Numbered from the stretch's first letter, positions 17,426-30,029 are shown. The stretch: 64,000 nucleotides of DNA from Macrobrachium rosenbergii (GCF_040412425.1 NC_089744.1:26956001-27020000); one strand, 5' to 3'. The notes: a model not told the origin generated them from the sequence alone. Numbers and translations are program-made.

Positions 17426-17785
17426 TTTCTCCCACTTTCTTGATGTTTGTTTGTCAATGGGAGTGGCAGGATCAATTTCAACCCTATCTCGCATCCCGAC
17501 TCGTTAAATCGATGGTGAGAAATGAGGTCTGGAAGTTCTCTCCCTTTGATATTTTATTTATTCTATCGACTAGTTAACGGACAGAATAGCGGCCGTTGTT
17601 GCAATTGCTTTGAACGGTTTGTTGATTATTGGAGGTCCCCTTATTTTATTGCTTTTCGTCAAGTCATCACCTGTGCACTTATAAAGTATTCTTGTGTGCA
17701 TTCCTTTCTTGTCCAGAAAATCTGCGTGGGATGCAAACTTTCGTGTTGTGTATATGCTTGCAATAATATTCTTTCGGTCCTGCTT

Positions 17786-18050
17786 AAGAACTTTCAGTTA
17801 TCCTTTCCGTCGCCTCTGAAAAAAAAACTAAAGGCAATGGCGTATATGGAGAAATGTCAATAATTTTGTAGAAATATGAATGACATATTACAAAAGATGT
17901 TTTTTATTTACGTGTCTGGCTGAAGAATTTTAAGTTGTCCTTTCCGTCGGTCTGTATTCAAAAACTATGTAAAGGCAAAGACGTTTATGAAGAAAAGTCC
18001 TGCCATTAGTAATATATAAATACGAATACGTATCACAAAAGGCGTTATAT
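17786..18050. repeat. diverged 137-bp direct duplication
   Basis: The segment starting near 17786 recurs from about 17921. The landmark TCCTTTCCGTCG occurs at 17801 and 17938 (offset 137). Both copies continue with TAAAGGCAA(T/A)G(G/A)CGT, GAAA-(T/G)TC and ATCACAAAAG-like blocks. The copies are substantially diverged, so the duplication is old. Confidence 0.7.
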
Positions 18051-18504
18051 CAAAATACCTGTAAAACCCAACCATTGGTTCCTGTAAGCACAGGCGACTC
18101 AAGGAAAGTGAAATGGAATCGTTACAGGCAGTTCCATCGTGAAAATGAAAAATGACTTTGTTGTTTCATCAGATGAAATAATGACGCTAAAAAATGGCGA
18201 TATTTTATTTCCTTTGTCTGTGACCCCACCGCGAAATTAACGAGAATTTGCCCCTTGTTCCCTCTGTTCCAGTTTTATCATTTATTTTAACCCCCGTCCT
18301 TTTCGTCCCAATTTTCCGAATTTAGCCGAGAGAGATGGCGAAAAGAAAGGAGGACCAGCCGAAACGTTTCGCCATTCCCACTGGCACTCCTTTGAGCAAT
18401 GTGATCCAGACGTGATCACACGGTTCCCCCAAAATATCAAAAAATCTTGATTTATGGTCGGATAGTGCAGAAAGCTTTCAAGGTGGCAGAATTATTATTA
18501 GTAG

Positions 18505-18571
<67 letters not shown>
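18505..18571. repeat. (CT)33 microsatellite
   Basis: Perfect CT run. The Arg-Glu frame on the minus strand is a repeat translation. Confidence 0.96.
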
Positions 18572-18572
<1 letters not shown>

Positions 18573-20068
18573 TTCGTGAAGGTTCAGCCTGTTTAGCTCG
18601 TTGTAAGTATACCAGTTTATTAAATTCAGTATGCAGGCGCGTACATGGCACTGACGTCCGAGAGTAAAGAAAAAAAAAACTATTTGACTCTGCGTGGTCG
18701 GTAACGCGGTGTGTAATTGCAGTTCCTAACATACTCCCTTAATGGGAGCTCAAACCACCTGAGGGCTGAAACTTATTCTCCCATTAGTGTGTTTGTTTTT
18801 TCTTTTAGTACAAAATGAACATTTGTATATTTAATCAGTGGAAGTTGTTGAGACAACCCTAACAAAAAAAAACCGAAGGGTTCTATTTTTCATTTAAATT
18901 TTACATTATCAGTAAATTTTCTAACGAGGTCAGCTTTAGTACCAATATGTAAAAGAAGATAAATTAATAAAAGAAAAACGACTAAATCTTAATCGTATGA
19001 ATTATAAAAACTAAAGTTATAAACAAATGAAGGAAGAGGTTCATTATCATGGAAATTGTGAACTTCTCTCTCTCTCCCTGAATAGTGACTGCTGGATAAG
19101 TGGAATCGACGGCGTATTCGAAACATTGAACCGAATCTCTAAACTGGTTTTATTTTCTGTTTCCAGTGAACTAAACTGCATCATTTCCTCCTCTTGAACT
19201 TTAGTTTAGGTCAGAATCAAGTCACAATAGGTCATCATTTATTAAAATGTTAATCGAATTAATGGGATAGGTCTTAATTGCCTCCGACTTCATTATGAAG
19301 TTCGTGTGGGTGCAAGGATCCGAACGCGGTGTTATGTTAATCACCCGATTCAGACAGCCGAGCTCTGCCAGAGGGGATAAGCGTCATTGATTTTTATTAC
19401 ACAAAATTTTCTCTAGGTCTTCGTGGGATTTATCCAGGATTATCTTTCCTTTCTCCTATCTGTGTCTCTTATAATGTACATTTTTCTTTCTTTTTCTCTT
19501 GTTCTTCCAGTCGTTGTGAAAAGGGGTTTTAGGAACCTCTTGAATAAAGCGAAATTAGAGAAAATTAAAAAGGGAACACCAAGGGAAGAATGGAAATAGT
19601 AATTAACATTGTGATGTTTATATTGCTTAACATAAAAAGACTCCTTTACAACGCCGCCAGATTTAAGCTAATGTAATTAATGCCGGTGTAAATTTTGTAG
19701 TATAATAGATATCTCAGGTCACTCAACATGAATACGAATTGCAATTTGCAATGCTGTAATTTGCCGTCAATACAGCAGTGTTACTTGAAAGTTACATTTT
19801 CTTAAAGTAACTTTCGGTAAATTGAGATTCTGCGTGCGGTTTTGTCATTTTCTGTGAGAGTTTGAGTCTTGAGTGTGTGTGTGTGTGCATTTATCCTTTA
19901 GCCTGGCTGGGTTTTGAATCCTTATGGTACTTTAATTTAGAACCGTGCCAAATTGTCAAATGTACGACTGATATTCTAGTAATCAGAACGTAGTGTTTTC
20001 CTACACAGTTTTTCTAAATGTTTTTGAGGTCCCGTGAACCACAATTCGTTTAGACTGGTTTTGATTTA

Positions 20069-20071
<3 letters not shown>
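18572..20071. other. no gene seen besides the tRNA-like remnant
   Basis: AT-rich DNA with a short GT run near 19877. No open frame of note. Confidence 0.5.
19315..19385 (-). mobile_element. possible tRNA-like SINE head
   Basis: On the minus strand a strong box A match (TGGCAGAGCTCGG) lies upstream of a box B-like GTTCGGATCC. The distance from the start of A to the end of B is about 55 nt, as in tRNAs. The anticodon arm does not pair properly and no acceptor stem is seen, so this is not a working tRNA. A tRNA-derived SINE or tRNA pseudogene is the best reading. The element's far end is not defined. Confidence 0.4.

Positions 20072-20136
<65 letters not shown>
20072..20136. repeat. (CT)32 microsatellite
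   Basis: Perfect CT run. Confidence 0.96.
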
Positions 20137-20139
<3 letters not shown>

Positions 20140-21474
20140 TCATTCTTTAAACTGGTAGCTTTGTTAGATTGCTACGAAATTTCCCCTTAACATTATGGAA
20201 TATTTATTGTAGAAATAACCAGTGATATGAGATGATCTCATTATTAAATAATTTTTTGGTACCTAGGAAAGAAAAGATATAACTTAATTAGGCCCAATTC
20301 GTTGTTGCATCGAATATCAAGTTGAATCACCACGAAAAGATAAAAGCTTAGTTAAATGAACCATCGACGAACTTAAAATTATGAAAGTGAAATTAAAAAC
20401 TTGTCAATCAATCTTTCTGAATGCCTTCAGACGCAGCAAAGTGAGACCAATCAATTTAACTTCAGCTTTGATGAGTTAATTTTAACTTTTTCTCTCGGCC
20501 GATATTCCATCCTGTCTCCAATACTCGCTCTGTGACCTTAACTTGAGGCCCCAACGCCGGAACTTTGATATTGACTTTGGAGTAAAATTCGTTTTACTGG
20601 ATGAGGGGAAAAGATATACCACCCGGCTGAAATCCGTCTTTGGCTATAAACAGCGAAAACTTGACTCGATATCTTTTTTCCTTTTTGGATGCAAGGCGAA
20701 AAAGTCTGAAAATGTCCAATAGCGAGAATTTTTCGCAAGCGCGTTTAACTAGTTAAGGTCATATTATCATCTCAACGATGAGTATGTCATGGGGAAAGGT
20801 ATTTCTTGCGAATGATATATGATCGTACTGGAGAGTGTAAAAAATGAGCAAATAGATTTTGTTACATGGTATTAAATCATAATTTTTATGCGAATTTACA
20901 TGTTTGCGGTTAGAAAATGGACGTAGGTTTGAAAGATAAAAATTATTAACAAACATGCAGTATAAATCAGTGCCAAGTATACTATAAGCAAGAGTGATAT
21001 TACGGCACTTTTCTTTCCTTACGATAAGAAAAGACAGGGAAAAGATATATCCATCCTAGACCTTCATGGAAGAAATAAGGTTATTAAAATGAATAACTGT
21101 TGCTGCGAGAGATTGTCTCACCATACTTTATAGTTACCGTGAAATGTTATTATCCTTGGTAATGAAGATAACATTCCTTCTACATTTTTCAGATGGGAGG
21201 AAGAAGGGACCATAAACATAGATTTACATGTAGGTTTACATGTCAGCACTTACCATTATCTCTGAAATACAACATAAAATAATTTGCTTATTAGTAAGAC
21301 TTTAAAAGACTAAAGGTCTGATGTCGAGCAGCTCAGCAGCTTTTACAGCGAACTTAATCATCCTCAGTGCGGAAAGATTTAGCCATCTTTTGATAGTACG
21401 GCTGTTTCAGTTATCGAATAAAAACCTTTAGATTACAAACATCCCTTCTCTCTCTCAACGTTTTAAAGCAAGTT
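20137..21474. other. AT-rich DNA, no gene seen
   Basis: Two short minus-strand frames (20538-20738 and 20759-20956) have no recognisable motif. Nothing else stands out. Confidence 0.5.
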
Positions 21475-21552
21475 ATGATGATGATGATGATGATGATAAT
21501 GATTATTATTAATATTATTATTATTACTATTATTGTTATTATTATTGTTATT
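21475..21552. repeat. (ATG)n then (ATT)n trinucleotide run
   Basis: ATG repeats at 21475-21497 grade into imperfect ATT/TTG repeats up to about 21552. Confidence 0.9.
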
Positions 21553-22079
21553 CAAAACGTACATAGATTCCTGTGGAACATGCCGAAACCCCTTGAGTTG
21601 GCTTAGTAAGCTCCAACAAGACAGAAAGCACTTTAGTGAGTATGCACAAGAGTTCCGGTTACTCGAGAAAATTTAGGCCGGGTTCATGGAATTGGGTACA
21701 ATATCATTAATAGTCTATGCCATTATATCACTAAACAAGTACGTCACTGTAAAATTACTCATTTCACGCCGAACCCATTGCCCAGAGAAGCCAAATGAAA
21801 AACAAAGTACTTATTATCTACATATGTAAGGTGAAGGTGTGGTCCGTTCCTTTTTTCTGCATTATTTATTGTTCCCCCTCTATTTTGAAAATATTGTAAG
21901 ACTGATCACAAAAGAACGCCTAATTATCATATGAACTCAAATAACATTGCTAACTTTAAAAGTAATTCTATTAAAGAAGACTGATTTGTTATTATAGGCT
22001 ACTGTATTTTTTGATAGTTCAGTATCATATGTTCCTACCCCTGAGACACGGACACACACAAACACACGCACAGACACAC

Positions 22080-22185
<106 letters not shown>

Positions 22186-22274
22186 ACTACTTCATTACGT
22201 GAATTATATACTTTGAAATATTAAGCCACAAATACCCCTTAGTATTGCGTTCACTTTACCTTTGAAATAATTTA

Positions 22275-22352
22275 CACCTAAAAGGATTCGAACATGCCCT
22301 TTTTTGTTAATACAGAGGTGGCAGGAACTGATCCATTCAACTATCAAGGAGA
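22275..22352 (-). mobile_element. weak tRNA-like SINE remnant
   Basis: On the minus strand a good box B (GTTCGAATCC) follows, at about 60 nt, a poor box A-like TAGTTGAATGG. It lies about 100 bp from a (TA)n array, as the SINE at 4.5 kb does. The box A match is weak, so a chance resemblance is possible. Confidence 0.3.
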
Positions 22353-22552
22353 TATGTATGCATGAGTTGAAGTTAACTTTATAGTACTTATTCCTGTTGA
22401 ATTCATGTTTTGTGAATTCGCGCCAGTTCCTGCTTCATTGGCCTTTTGACATATAAAGGTCACTACTTAACGACAGTCCCATTGGCTAAATCAGGTCAAT
22501 GTTTCTCATTTAAGAAAAACGCACTTGGTCAGGTCTTCTACAGTTCCCCGTA

Positions 22553-22855
22553 TGGGGGTAGTGCCGTCAGTGCACCTCATGCGCGGTGCACTGTAGGCAT
22601 TACTTAAGGTTCTTTGCAGCGTTCTTTCGGCCCCTAGTTGTAACCCCTTTCATTCCTTTCACTGTGCCTCCATTCATGTTCTTCCATCTTACTTTCCCCC
22701 CCTCTTCTAACAATTGTTTCTTAGTGCAACTGGGAGGTTTTCCTCCTGTTACATTTTTGTAACCTTTTACTCTCAATTTTCTTTTCAACGCTGAATGACC
22801 TCATAGGTCCCAGCGCTTGGCCTTCGGCCTAAGGTGTATGTTCTTTATATTCTAC
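22553..22855 (+). repeat. dispersed 300-bp repeat, copy 2
   Basis: Full-length relative of 16865-17166 in the same orientation. It begins TAGTGCCGTCAGTGCACCTC and ends with TCCCAGCGCTTGGCCTTCGG followed by an AT-rich tail. The 5' part has a small inverted match (CAGTGCACCTC...GGTGCACTG). Non-coding. Confidence 0.87.
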
Positions 22856-23520
22856 ATTTCCCCTTCCCCTAGGGCAATCGCGTGACTTTCTGGTAACTTG
22901 GTAAACATTCGCCCTCCCCGGACCGTTTTGGAGAGGCTGGGATCGATAGTCGTTCAACCGGTAAAGGGTCAGGTCACCCGAGGTCACTTTTGCGTGACAA
23001 ATTCGTGGGTCCCACGTCACTGTTTTTTATTTAAAAGTTTTTCATAGGGCATTCTAGTTTTGAGGAAGCGTAACCTTTTTGTATGATATTTAACAGTTAT
23101 TTCTTTCTCTATGCAAACATTCTTTTTCTGGTGAGAGTAAATGTATCGAGTGTAAATATTTTTAACATTTTATTATACAGATATATTTGGCTAACTCCAG
23201 AGAAAATATGGAATGGCAAGGACTGAACAAAGAGGATTTGGAGAAAAAGAACTTGAAGACTGTTAAGAAATAAGAAGAGACGGGGAAAAAGGAGATAAGA
23301 ACAGCGCCAAAAGATATAATAAATAAAGAAGCGCAAAGAAAGTTGAGAGATAAGTAGAACGAATTTTAGGGTTATGAGGTAAAAGAGAGAAGTAAGCGAC
23401 ACGAAAACGAGAAAGAAAATCGAGAAGGAAAAAGAAGAGAGAAAAATCGCGAGAGAAAGTAAGAGGAAGAGAAGAGGGGTCAGAGAGAATGAAAGGATGT
23501 GAAAGAGAGACAGTAATAAA
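22856..23520. other. unassigned; strongly purine-rich from 23225
   Basis: The plus strand at 23225-23515 is dominated by A and G (GAAAGAGAGA, AAGAAGAG blocks), with pyrimidines mainly as isolated bases. The minus-strand frames here are Ser/Phe/Leu-rich because of this bias and I do not treat them as genes. The tract ends where the left arm of the next fold-back starts. Confidence 0.5.
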
Positions 23521-23741
23521 AGGAACGTCAGTATTGTGATAATTTAGATCAAAAGGAGATAGTTGCATCAAAATTGCATTGGTGAATGATTTCGGCACTT
23601 ATCTCATATCAGTTAGAACTCGCCTTGTTGTATATTATATTTCAGAAGATGTCAAACTCTCAAGTATTTCATGCAAGTTCGACATTTATTATCTGATACG
23701 CAGTGCATTTATTTTACAAAAAATCTTATCGTCGTTCTCGA

Positions 23742-23821
<80 letters not shown>

Positions 23822-23899
23822 ACGTATATATATACACATACATATATGTGCATATATATGCATATGTATATATATACATACATATATACACACATATAA

Positions 23900-23980
<81 letters not shown>

Positions 23981-24223
23981 CATATACAGTATATATAATT
24001 CTGCGAAAACGATTATAAGATTCTTTTGTAAAATAAATGCACTGCGTATCAGATAATGAATATCGAACGTGCATGAAATACTTGAGAGGTTGACATCTTC
24101 TGAAATGTAATATACTACAAGGAGAGTTCTAACTGATATGAGATATGTGGCGAAATCATTCACCAGTGCAATTTTGAGGCACCAATCTCCTTTTGATCTA
24201 AATTATCAGAATACTGATGTTCC
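23521..24223. repeat. fold-back with a (TA)n loop, about 222-bp arms
   Basis: The left arm (23521-23742) and right arm (24000-24223) are inverse complements with scattered mismatches. Landmarks are GATCAAAAGGAGAT / ATCTCCTTTTGATC, GATACGCAGTGCATTTATTTTAC / its complement, and CTCATATCAGTTAGAACT / its complement. The 257-bp interval is almost entirely TA repeats (23744-23818 and 23906-23969) with TATATGC/ACACAC interruptions. Here the microsatellite is the loop and does not lie outside the arms. Confidence 0.94.
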
Positions 24224-24404
24224 ATTTATATATCGCACGCATATTTAATCATAAGGGTAAACACATGCATGGCTACCTATCAAGGCAAGAATCGAGTATG
24301 TAATAGAACAACGGACATCCTAAAGAAATAAAGCACGGGAGCATTGAAAAAGATCCACTAAATAAATTGTATTCAGACTTCAGTAAGCTGCCACAACAGC
24401 TACG

Positions 24405-24640
24405 AAGGCAGTTGCTCGCAAAACAAATTATGGTGATGATTCACTGGAATACAGGATATACACTTGTAAATATGCTTCCATCAAGCACAAATTTGTTTGC
24501 ATTTATAAATGGGGTCCTTCGGATGCCCCAAATATCAGAAAGCAGTTGCTCGCAAATCAAATGATGGCGATGATACATTGAAATACAGAATATACACTTG
24601 TAAATATGCTTCCATCAAGCACAAATTTGTTTGTAATCAG
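24405..24640. repeat. 134-bp direct duplication
   Basis: GCAGTTGCTCGCAAA...CACAAATTTGTTTG occurs twice, with GTTGCTCGCA at 24411 and 24545 (offset 134). The shared part is about 97 bp and closely similar; the intervening 36 bp is single copy on this evidence. Confidence 0.85.
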
Positions 24641-25418
24641 TGAATTCCAAACAAACAAACATACTACAAGGGCCGTCCAGTAAGCCCTCGAATCTCCCAG
24701 GGCAACTAAAACTCCTTTCGCTTCTCCAAACAGATATTAACTCGGCGATTCAATAGCCAATTGTCTTCTAATTACCGAAATGCATTCATTAGGGGGTATT
24801 AAATTCCCCTCGCGATACGAGGCAGTAATTACGAATATGGGAGAGGCCGTGGCTGTTATTGCTGGTGTTTCTAAAGTGGATCCTATACGTTTCCCGGGGC
24901 ACTGTGATTTAATGTTCGTGCTGATGCAATGGACACCATCGCTCTCTTTGGGTAAAAGTATCTAAGGCAGAGATAACGATTTTTTTATGCATAATTTTGT
25001 CCTTGTTTTTTATTCCTGCATTCTTCACTTCTTGCTAGATTTCACCCACACAGGGAAATTTCGGATGAGTAAATTAAACTATAAATTGGTATAGAATGTT
25101 CCGCCGATTTTAACTCTGATCACTGTGATCACTTGACTGTGAAAATTAAACAAAATTTAGTGAATGAATAACAGTGAAGCATAACGTTGATAATAACGTT
25201 CATCATCTATGAATTAGTCACAGAAGGATTCATCACAGATAAGGCTTAGATGAGGTTATCGCATGTCTTACAGATTACCAGGGTAGAGACAGCTCTTTTA
25301 AATATTATCCCGAAATCCTAACATACTCAAACGTTAAATGGTAGGTCTCATTTTGGCAGAACTTCATAATAATTTCCAGTCGTCTAAAAGCGTCATTTAC
25401 ATTAACTGTAAGAGACCT
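24641..25418. other. no gene seen
   Basis: The 61-codon open frame at 24780-24965 has an ATG start and a less AT-rich composition but no motif I recognise. A small palindrome, TGATCACTGTGATCA, lies near 25120. Confidence 0.45.
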
Positions 25419-25483
25419 TATCATTCTTATGTATTTACTTGATTCATAAATTTTATGAATCAAGTAAATTCAGAAGAATGATA
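25419..25483. repeat. short near-perfect hairpin, about 32-bp arms
   Basis: The left arm TATCATTCTT...GATTCATAAA and its inverse complement TTTATGAATC...AGAATGATA are separated by one base. Arms mismatch at a few positions. No TA array adjoins it. Confidence 0.88.
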
Positions 25484-25555
25484 CGGCGGACACAAACTTC
25501 CGAGGGACTGGTTTCTCCCATGTGGCCGTTGCGGACTGCTGCTGCTGTGACCTTT

Positions 25556-25618
25556 AAAGATCAAGGTTAGTGAATGAATGAAAAAAGAAGATAGCAAAGC
25601 TGGAGAGACACAGCCAGT

Positions 25619-25692
<74 letters not shown>

Positions 25693-25767
25693 CTTATGTC
25701 TGGAATGAATACAATTTCAAGGTTAGTGGATGAGTGAAAAAAAATAGCAAAGCAAGGGAGACACAGC

Positions 25768-25844
<77 letters not shown>

Positions 25845-25871
25845 TCTTATGTGTGGAATGAATACCGGGAG
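25556..25871. repeat. tandem duplication carrying two (GA)n tracts
   Basis: The unit CAAGGTTAGTG(A/G)ATGA(A/G)TG...AGCAAAGC...GAGACACAGCC-(GA)n-ATCTTATGT(C/G)TGGAATGAATAC occurs twice, starting near 25563 and 25719. The GA runs are 25622-25691 and 25770-25841. Each copy of the unit keeps its own GA tract. Confidence 0.9.
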
Positions 25872-27191
25872 ATTGGAACCACCACTACCGCATCACCCCG
25901 TTTGAAGGCTAAACCTTTGGAACTTTCGCAATAACAGACTCATAAAAAAGTATGCAATAGTTATTTTATAATTATCTTATGTAATGCAGAAACTAGCCAT
26001 GTGCGAAAAGAAGAGAGAAATCCCAGAGAAAGCAGCAGCTTGTAAAAGTAGGAAAATATGTGATGTGTATGAATCCATTAAGAAATACGCTAATTTTACC
26101 CAGACTAGAAAAAGAAAATCATGTTAATTTCCTGTTGTTGTAATACATCATTCCTCCGCATCAGTAAATAGGAAATAATGTTGTCGTGCTCCACGTAGCA
26201 ATATTTGCATGTGCATAAAGACTTATGGTAAACAGGCTTAGTCTTACAAAGAAGAGTATATTTTGGATTTGCCTTTGCAAAAGTTTCTTGATTTTTAAGT
26301 GGTAATATTTATCAGAGAAATCTTTAATATCCTTGTGATAATTATGCACATCTGTTTCCAATAGCGGAAGACCAGTATATTTAAAGGGTGTTGACAACCC
26401 ATACCAGTATTTTCTGAACCTTTACCTCAGAAGTGTAAAACTCTTTTCATAAAGCATGCGCGACCGGAACCGTACATGTTATATACGTTGAGGAAACTAT
26501 TGAAAAATCATCAAAACAAACAGGCTTGCCCAGATATACAGTGGTCATATGTGAAATTGAATTAAAAATGACCTTGCCATTTCCTCTAATTCAACCGGAT
26601 ACTATTTTACATCACTTGTTGAAAGCATGGAAATATGCGTTGCCGCAGTGTGTATACTAACATTTGTATAGTGATTTTGTAAAGCGATTTTTTTCAGTGT
26701 TTCTCGTTTTCATTATCGAAGCCTTGTGTTTTTTTTACCATAAAATGTCCCTGAAAATATTTCACAAAGTAAAGTTGTTTTGCCTTTACATTACGTATTT
26801 AAATACACACTTATATATTATGTATAAAGCTGTAGATAAGGTTTCTTCAGCTCATGAAATGAGAATAAATGGGCATTATGAAAACTTTGTTAGTAAAACG
26901 TTTCTCAGAAGTCTTAGATAATATAATTTGAGATTTTGAATAGACAAAGAAAAATTAATTTAACTGGAAACTTAAGTCAGAAGCTTAGATCCCAATTACA
27001 GTAGCCGAGAATCTCGATTCATTTTCTGAGGAATTCAGGAATCTATTAACCAAAAGTTAGATATCTCGTTTTCAAACTTCGATCGTGAAATGTCAGCATT
27101 CATGATTATTAATGTTCGGCTCCCAGCGTAGGCACTAAGTGAAATATGATTCTTCGTAGACATTCAACAAAAGATCTGTATTAAAACTTCC

Positions 27192-27194
<3 letters not shown>
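25872..27194. other. AT-rich DNA, no gene seen
   Basis: Open frames at 26161-26397 (minus) and 26664-26921 (plus) are rich in Phe, Leu, Ile and Lys, as expected from AT-rich composition, and carry no motif I can name. Confidence 0.5.

Positions 27195-27274
<80 letters not shown>
27195..27274. repeat. (TC)40 microsatellite
   Basis: Perfect TC run. Confidence 0.96.
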
Positions 27275-27277
<3 letters not shown>

Positions 27278-27404
27278 GCAATGGAAATATAAAGCAAGTT
27301 ATATAATGCAAGTGCTTACAAAGAACAAAGACACCTTCAAGTACCTAGACAGTAACTATCTAAACGAGTGTTGACTGCAGTTAAAGAAAGTTTTCCCTTC
27401 GTCA

Positions 27405-27630
27405 TACTCTGAGTGTTTGGGCCGTTGCAGTACCCAGCCCCCCTCCCGTCACTTTTCCCCTCCTCTTCCACCCCATTCCTCTGGATGCACTACTTCAAAC
27501 CTCCACCACGCTCCATCATCCCCACCAATCTCCGTTCTCCCTCACCCCGTCCTAGCACCGGCACTGAAAGGTGCTCTCTGTTTGACTTGGCACTTATCCA
27601 GCTCTCTTCCGTAATAGAGTCCCATTTTTT
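27405..27630. other. C-rich island, unassigned
   Basis: The plus strand is strongly C- and pyrimidine-rich here (CCCCTCC, CCACCCC, CACCCCGTCC blocks), in contrast to the AT-rich surroundings. Two overlapping plus-strand frames (27413-27634 and 27417-27614) are Pro/Ser-rich because of this bias. I recognise no domain. It may be a remnant of an unrelated repeat or an exon. Confidence 0.35.
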
Positions 27631-27825
27631 GTGACTTTTTTTATGAAATAGGTAAACTTTATCAGATTGTTCATTGAGCTTAGTGGTATTCAGTGCAGTT
27701 GCGGTTATTCTGTTGATGATGTTTATAGAGTTAGTTGTAATAAATCAATAAATTAAGCTTTTCATTTTTAGTATTACTTTTATGTATAACACACATATAC
27801 ATATTTTATATATATACATATACAT

Positions 27826-27832
<7 letters not shown>

Positions 27833-27905
<73 letters not shown>
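27833..27905. repeat. (TA)36 microsatellite
   Basis: TA run preceded by degenerate ACATATAC repeats. Confidence 0.95.
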
Positions 27906-27907
<2 letters not shown>

Positions 27908-28938
27908 TCCTGTTAGGCCCAGTGGTTACCCAACCAGAGATAGATCCAAGGCTTAGGTCCATTCTTGGCCAAGGCTAGTAAATTTGTTAAAAAAAATCTA
28001 TAAGTGATGGTTCATGATAAAAGTATATAATTGGGCTTTTCAAATGACAGCATAGATGATCTGTGAAAAAGTTCAAAGGAACTGAAAATACTGACGGAGG
28101 AAGGATTCGTAGTTGTAGCATCTTTTTCCTGTTTATAACTGGAAACTGTGAAAATGGAAAGAAAAACAATTTCGAAGAGTTCGAAGATTTTTTCATTATA
28201 GTTATTTTTTTATTTTTTCTTTGTTTCTTTGCAGATTTACCCGATGGTACCATTTCGTTTTACATGTCATTTTGAATGGTATCTCTGAGTAACGTACAAT
28301 ACAGAAACACTGTCAGTCTAGCTAACATCATTTTGTTTTAATTTAGTTACATTGTGTTGTAACATCTGAGTATCATTTAATAAAAGAAAATGTTCATTCG
28401 GCTTGAAAACCATCGTGACGGACCAGACGTGACTCTCTTACTATTACTTTCTACCCCCTAATTTGCATAACCTTTCACTCTTAATTATTTCTCCTCTCGA
28501 CTTTTACTGTAGAATCCCATCATGTTTCCGTTTTCTATCTGTCAACTCGGAACACTTACTCGACGACTCTGTGGTCTATATAATCCGCGTCCATCCAGGA
28601 TTACGCGGGAAAGCCCGTTGGATGATGAGATACCAGCCGAAAATAAGCTTTAATACTTTCCTTCGCGAAATGTCTCGGTGAAAATTAATGAAGTTGAAAT
28701 AACACCAGCCAGGATTGCCAGAACTGGTGCTTATAAACGTTAGTTGGTATTGGGTATTGCGTAAAGAAGTATTGAACTGTGTAATATACCCAAAGGAAAT
28801 AAAAGTAAGAGAGTAATTGCAAGAAAATGTATTTCACGAAACCTTGTGTTATTTCATCTGGTATTCAAATGAACTCTCAGGGCTAACTCCAGATGCATTC
28901 TCTTATGAGCCATAAACAGGTATTTCTTGAGAAAGAGA

Positions 28939-28941
<3 letters not shown>
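27906..28941. other. no gene seen
   Basis: A box A-like TAGGCCCAGTGGTTACC follows the TA array directly at about 27915, but I find no convincing box B downstream. The remaining frames are short and unrecognised. Confidence 0.45.
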
Positions 28942-29000
<59 letters not shown>

Positions 29001-29048
29001 TATATATATGTGTGTATGGATATATATATGTACACATGTATACACATA

Positions 29049-29129
<81 letters not shown>
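28942..29129. repeat. interrupted (TA)n array
   Basis: TA runs at 28942-28992 and 29055-29129, joined by a degenerate TATATGTGTGTATGG...ACACATGTATAC zone. Confidence 0.94.
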
Positions 29130-29133
<4 letters not shown>

Positions 29134-30029
29134 GCACTAGATCTTACGATTCTCAGGGAATCTCTGTGGTGTTATTAAACCGTTTCAACCAAAATTAACC
29201 TTTAGACCTCCATTCTGTAAATCATTCTCATATAGGCTACATCTCACTACTTGCAGTCACTTTCACTAACACGACCTTAAAGATTTGAGGCTATCATCTT
29301 TTTTTTAAAGTAACGCAATGCCCAATTGAAAATAGTGAAAAGAGGAGGTGGTGTAAAAAGAGTAAGGTCTAAAGAATGGATGTTTGTGAAATACGTCAAT
29401 TCTAACCACAAAGGATGAGGTTGAAGCTATGTTTAAAGAAAAAAAAAAGAACATTAAAAGTATCGGGGAAGGATGTTGTATGTCTGAGCTGCAGTAGTTT
29501 GGATTGTACATATGATCTATATTCCTTAGGCATTTAAATAGATTTATTCATCCTGCAAGTGACGATATCAGCAAGAATACTCTTTCTTTAGTTCACTGTA
29601 ACGTGCATCATACAGTTTACTAACACTGTACTCAAGGTTATTCATCCTAGTTATGATAAAGTATAACATGCAGTCAATTAACATATACATTTTGGTCAAA
29701 AACATTTCTACCTCAATCACCATAAAACCACAGGCAAAAAAAAAATGAGTAACAACAGACAACGCTTATACAGCATTCATTCATATAAGAGGGATAGAAA
29801 AAACTTTCCCAGTATCGTAATTATTCATTAAATATGCTGTTCCAACCTTGATGTTCAATAAATCATTCATTTATAAAAAATAGGGAAACTAAAAATAGCA
29901 GTAGACTTTTATTTCTTTTTTGTCTCCCTCACAAACGTCATCAAAACGGATGACTGTTCTTTTGTGGCTTTATTAAGACTTTCGAATGTGTCGACTGATA
30001 TCGAAAAACGATTCATGGGCAAGAGGAGG
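29130..30029. other. AT-rich DNA, no gene seen
   Basis: Nothing recognisable beyond short A-runs and unassigned short frames on the minus strand. Confidence 0.5.

Noticed and set aside
27906..27975. Box A-like TAGGCCCAGTGGTTACC next to a TA array
   Set aside because: No acceptable box B within tRNA spacing, so a SINE call is not supported.
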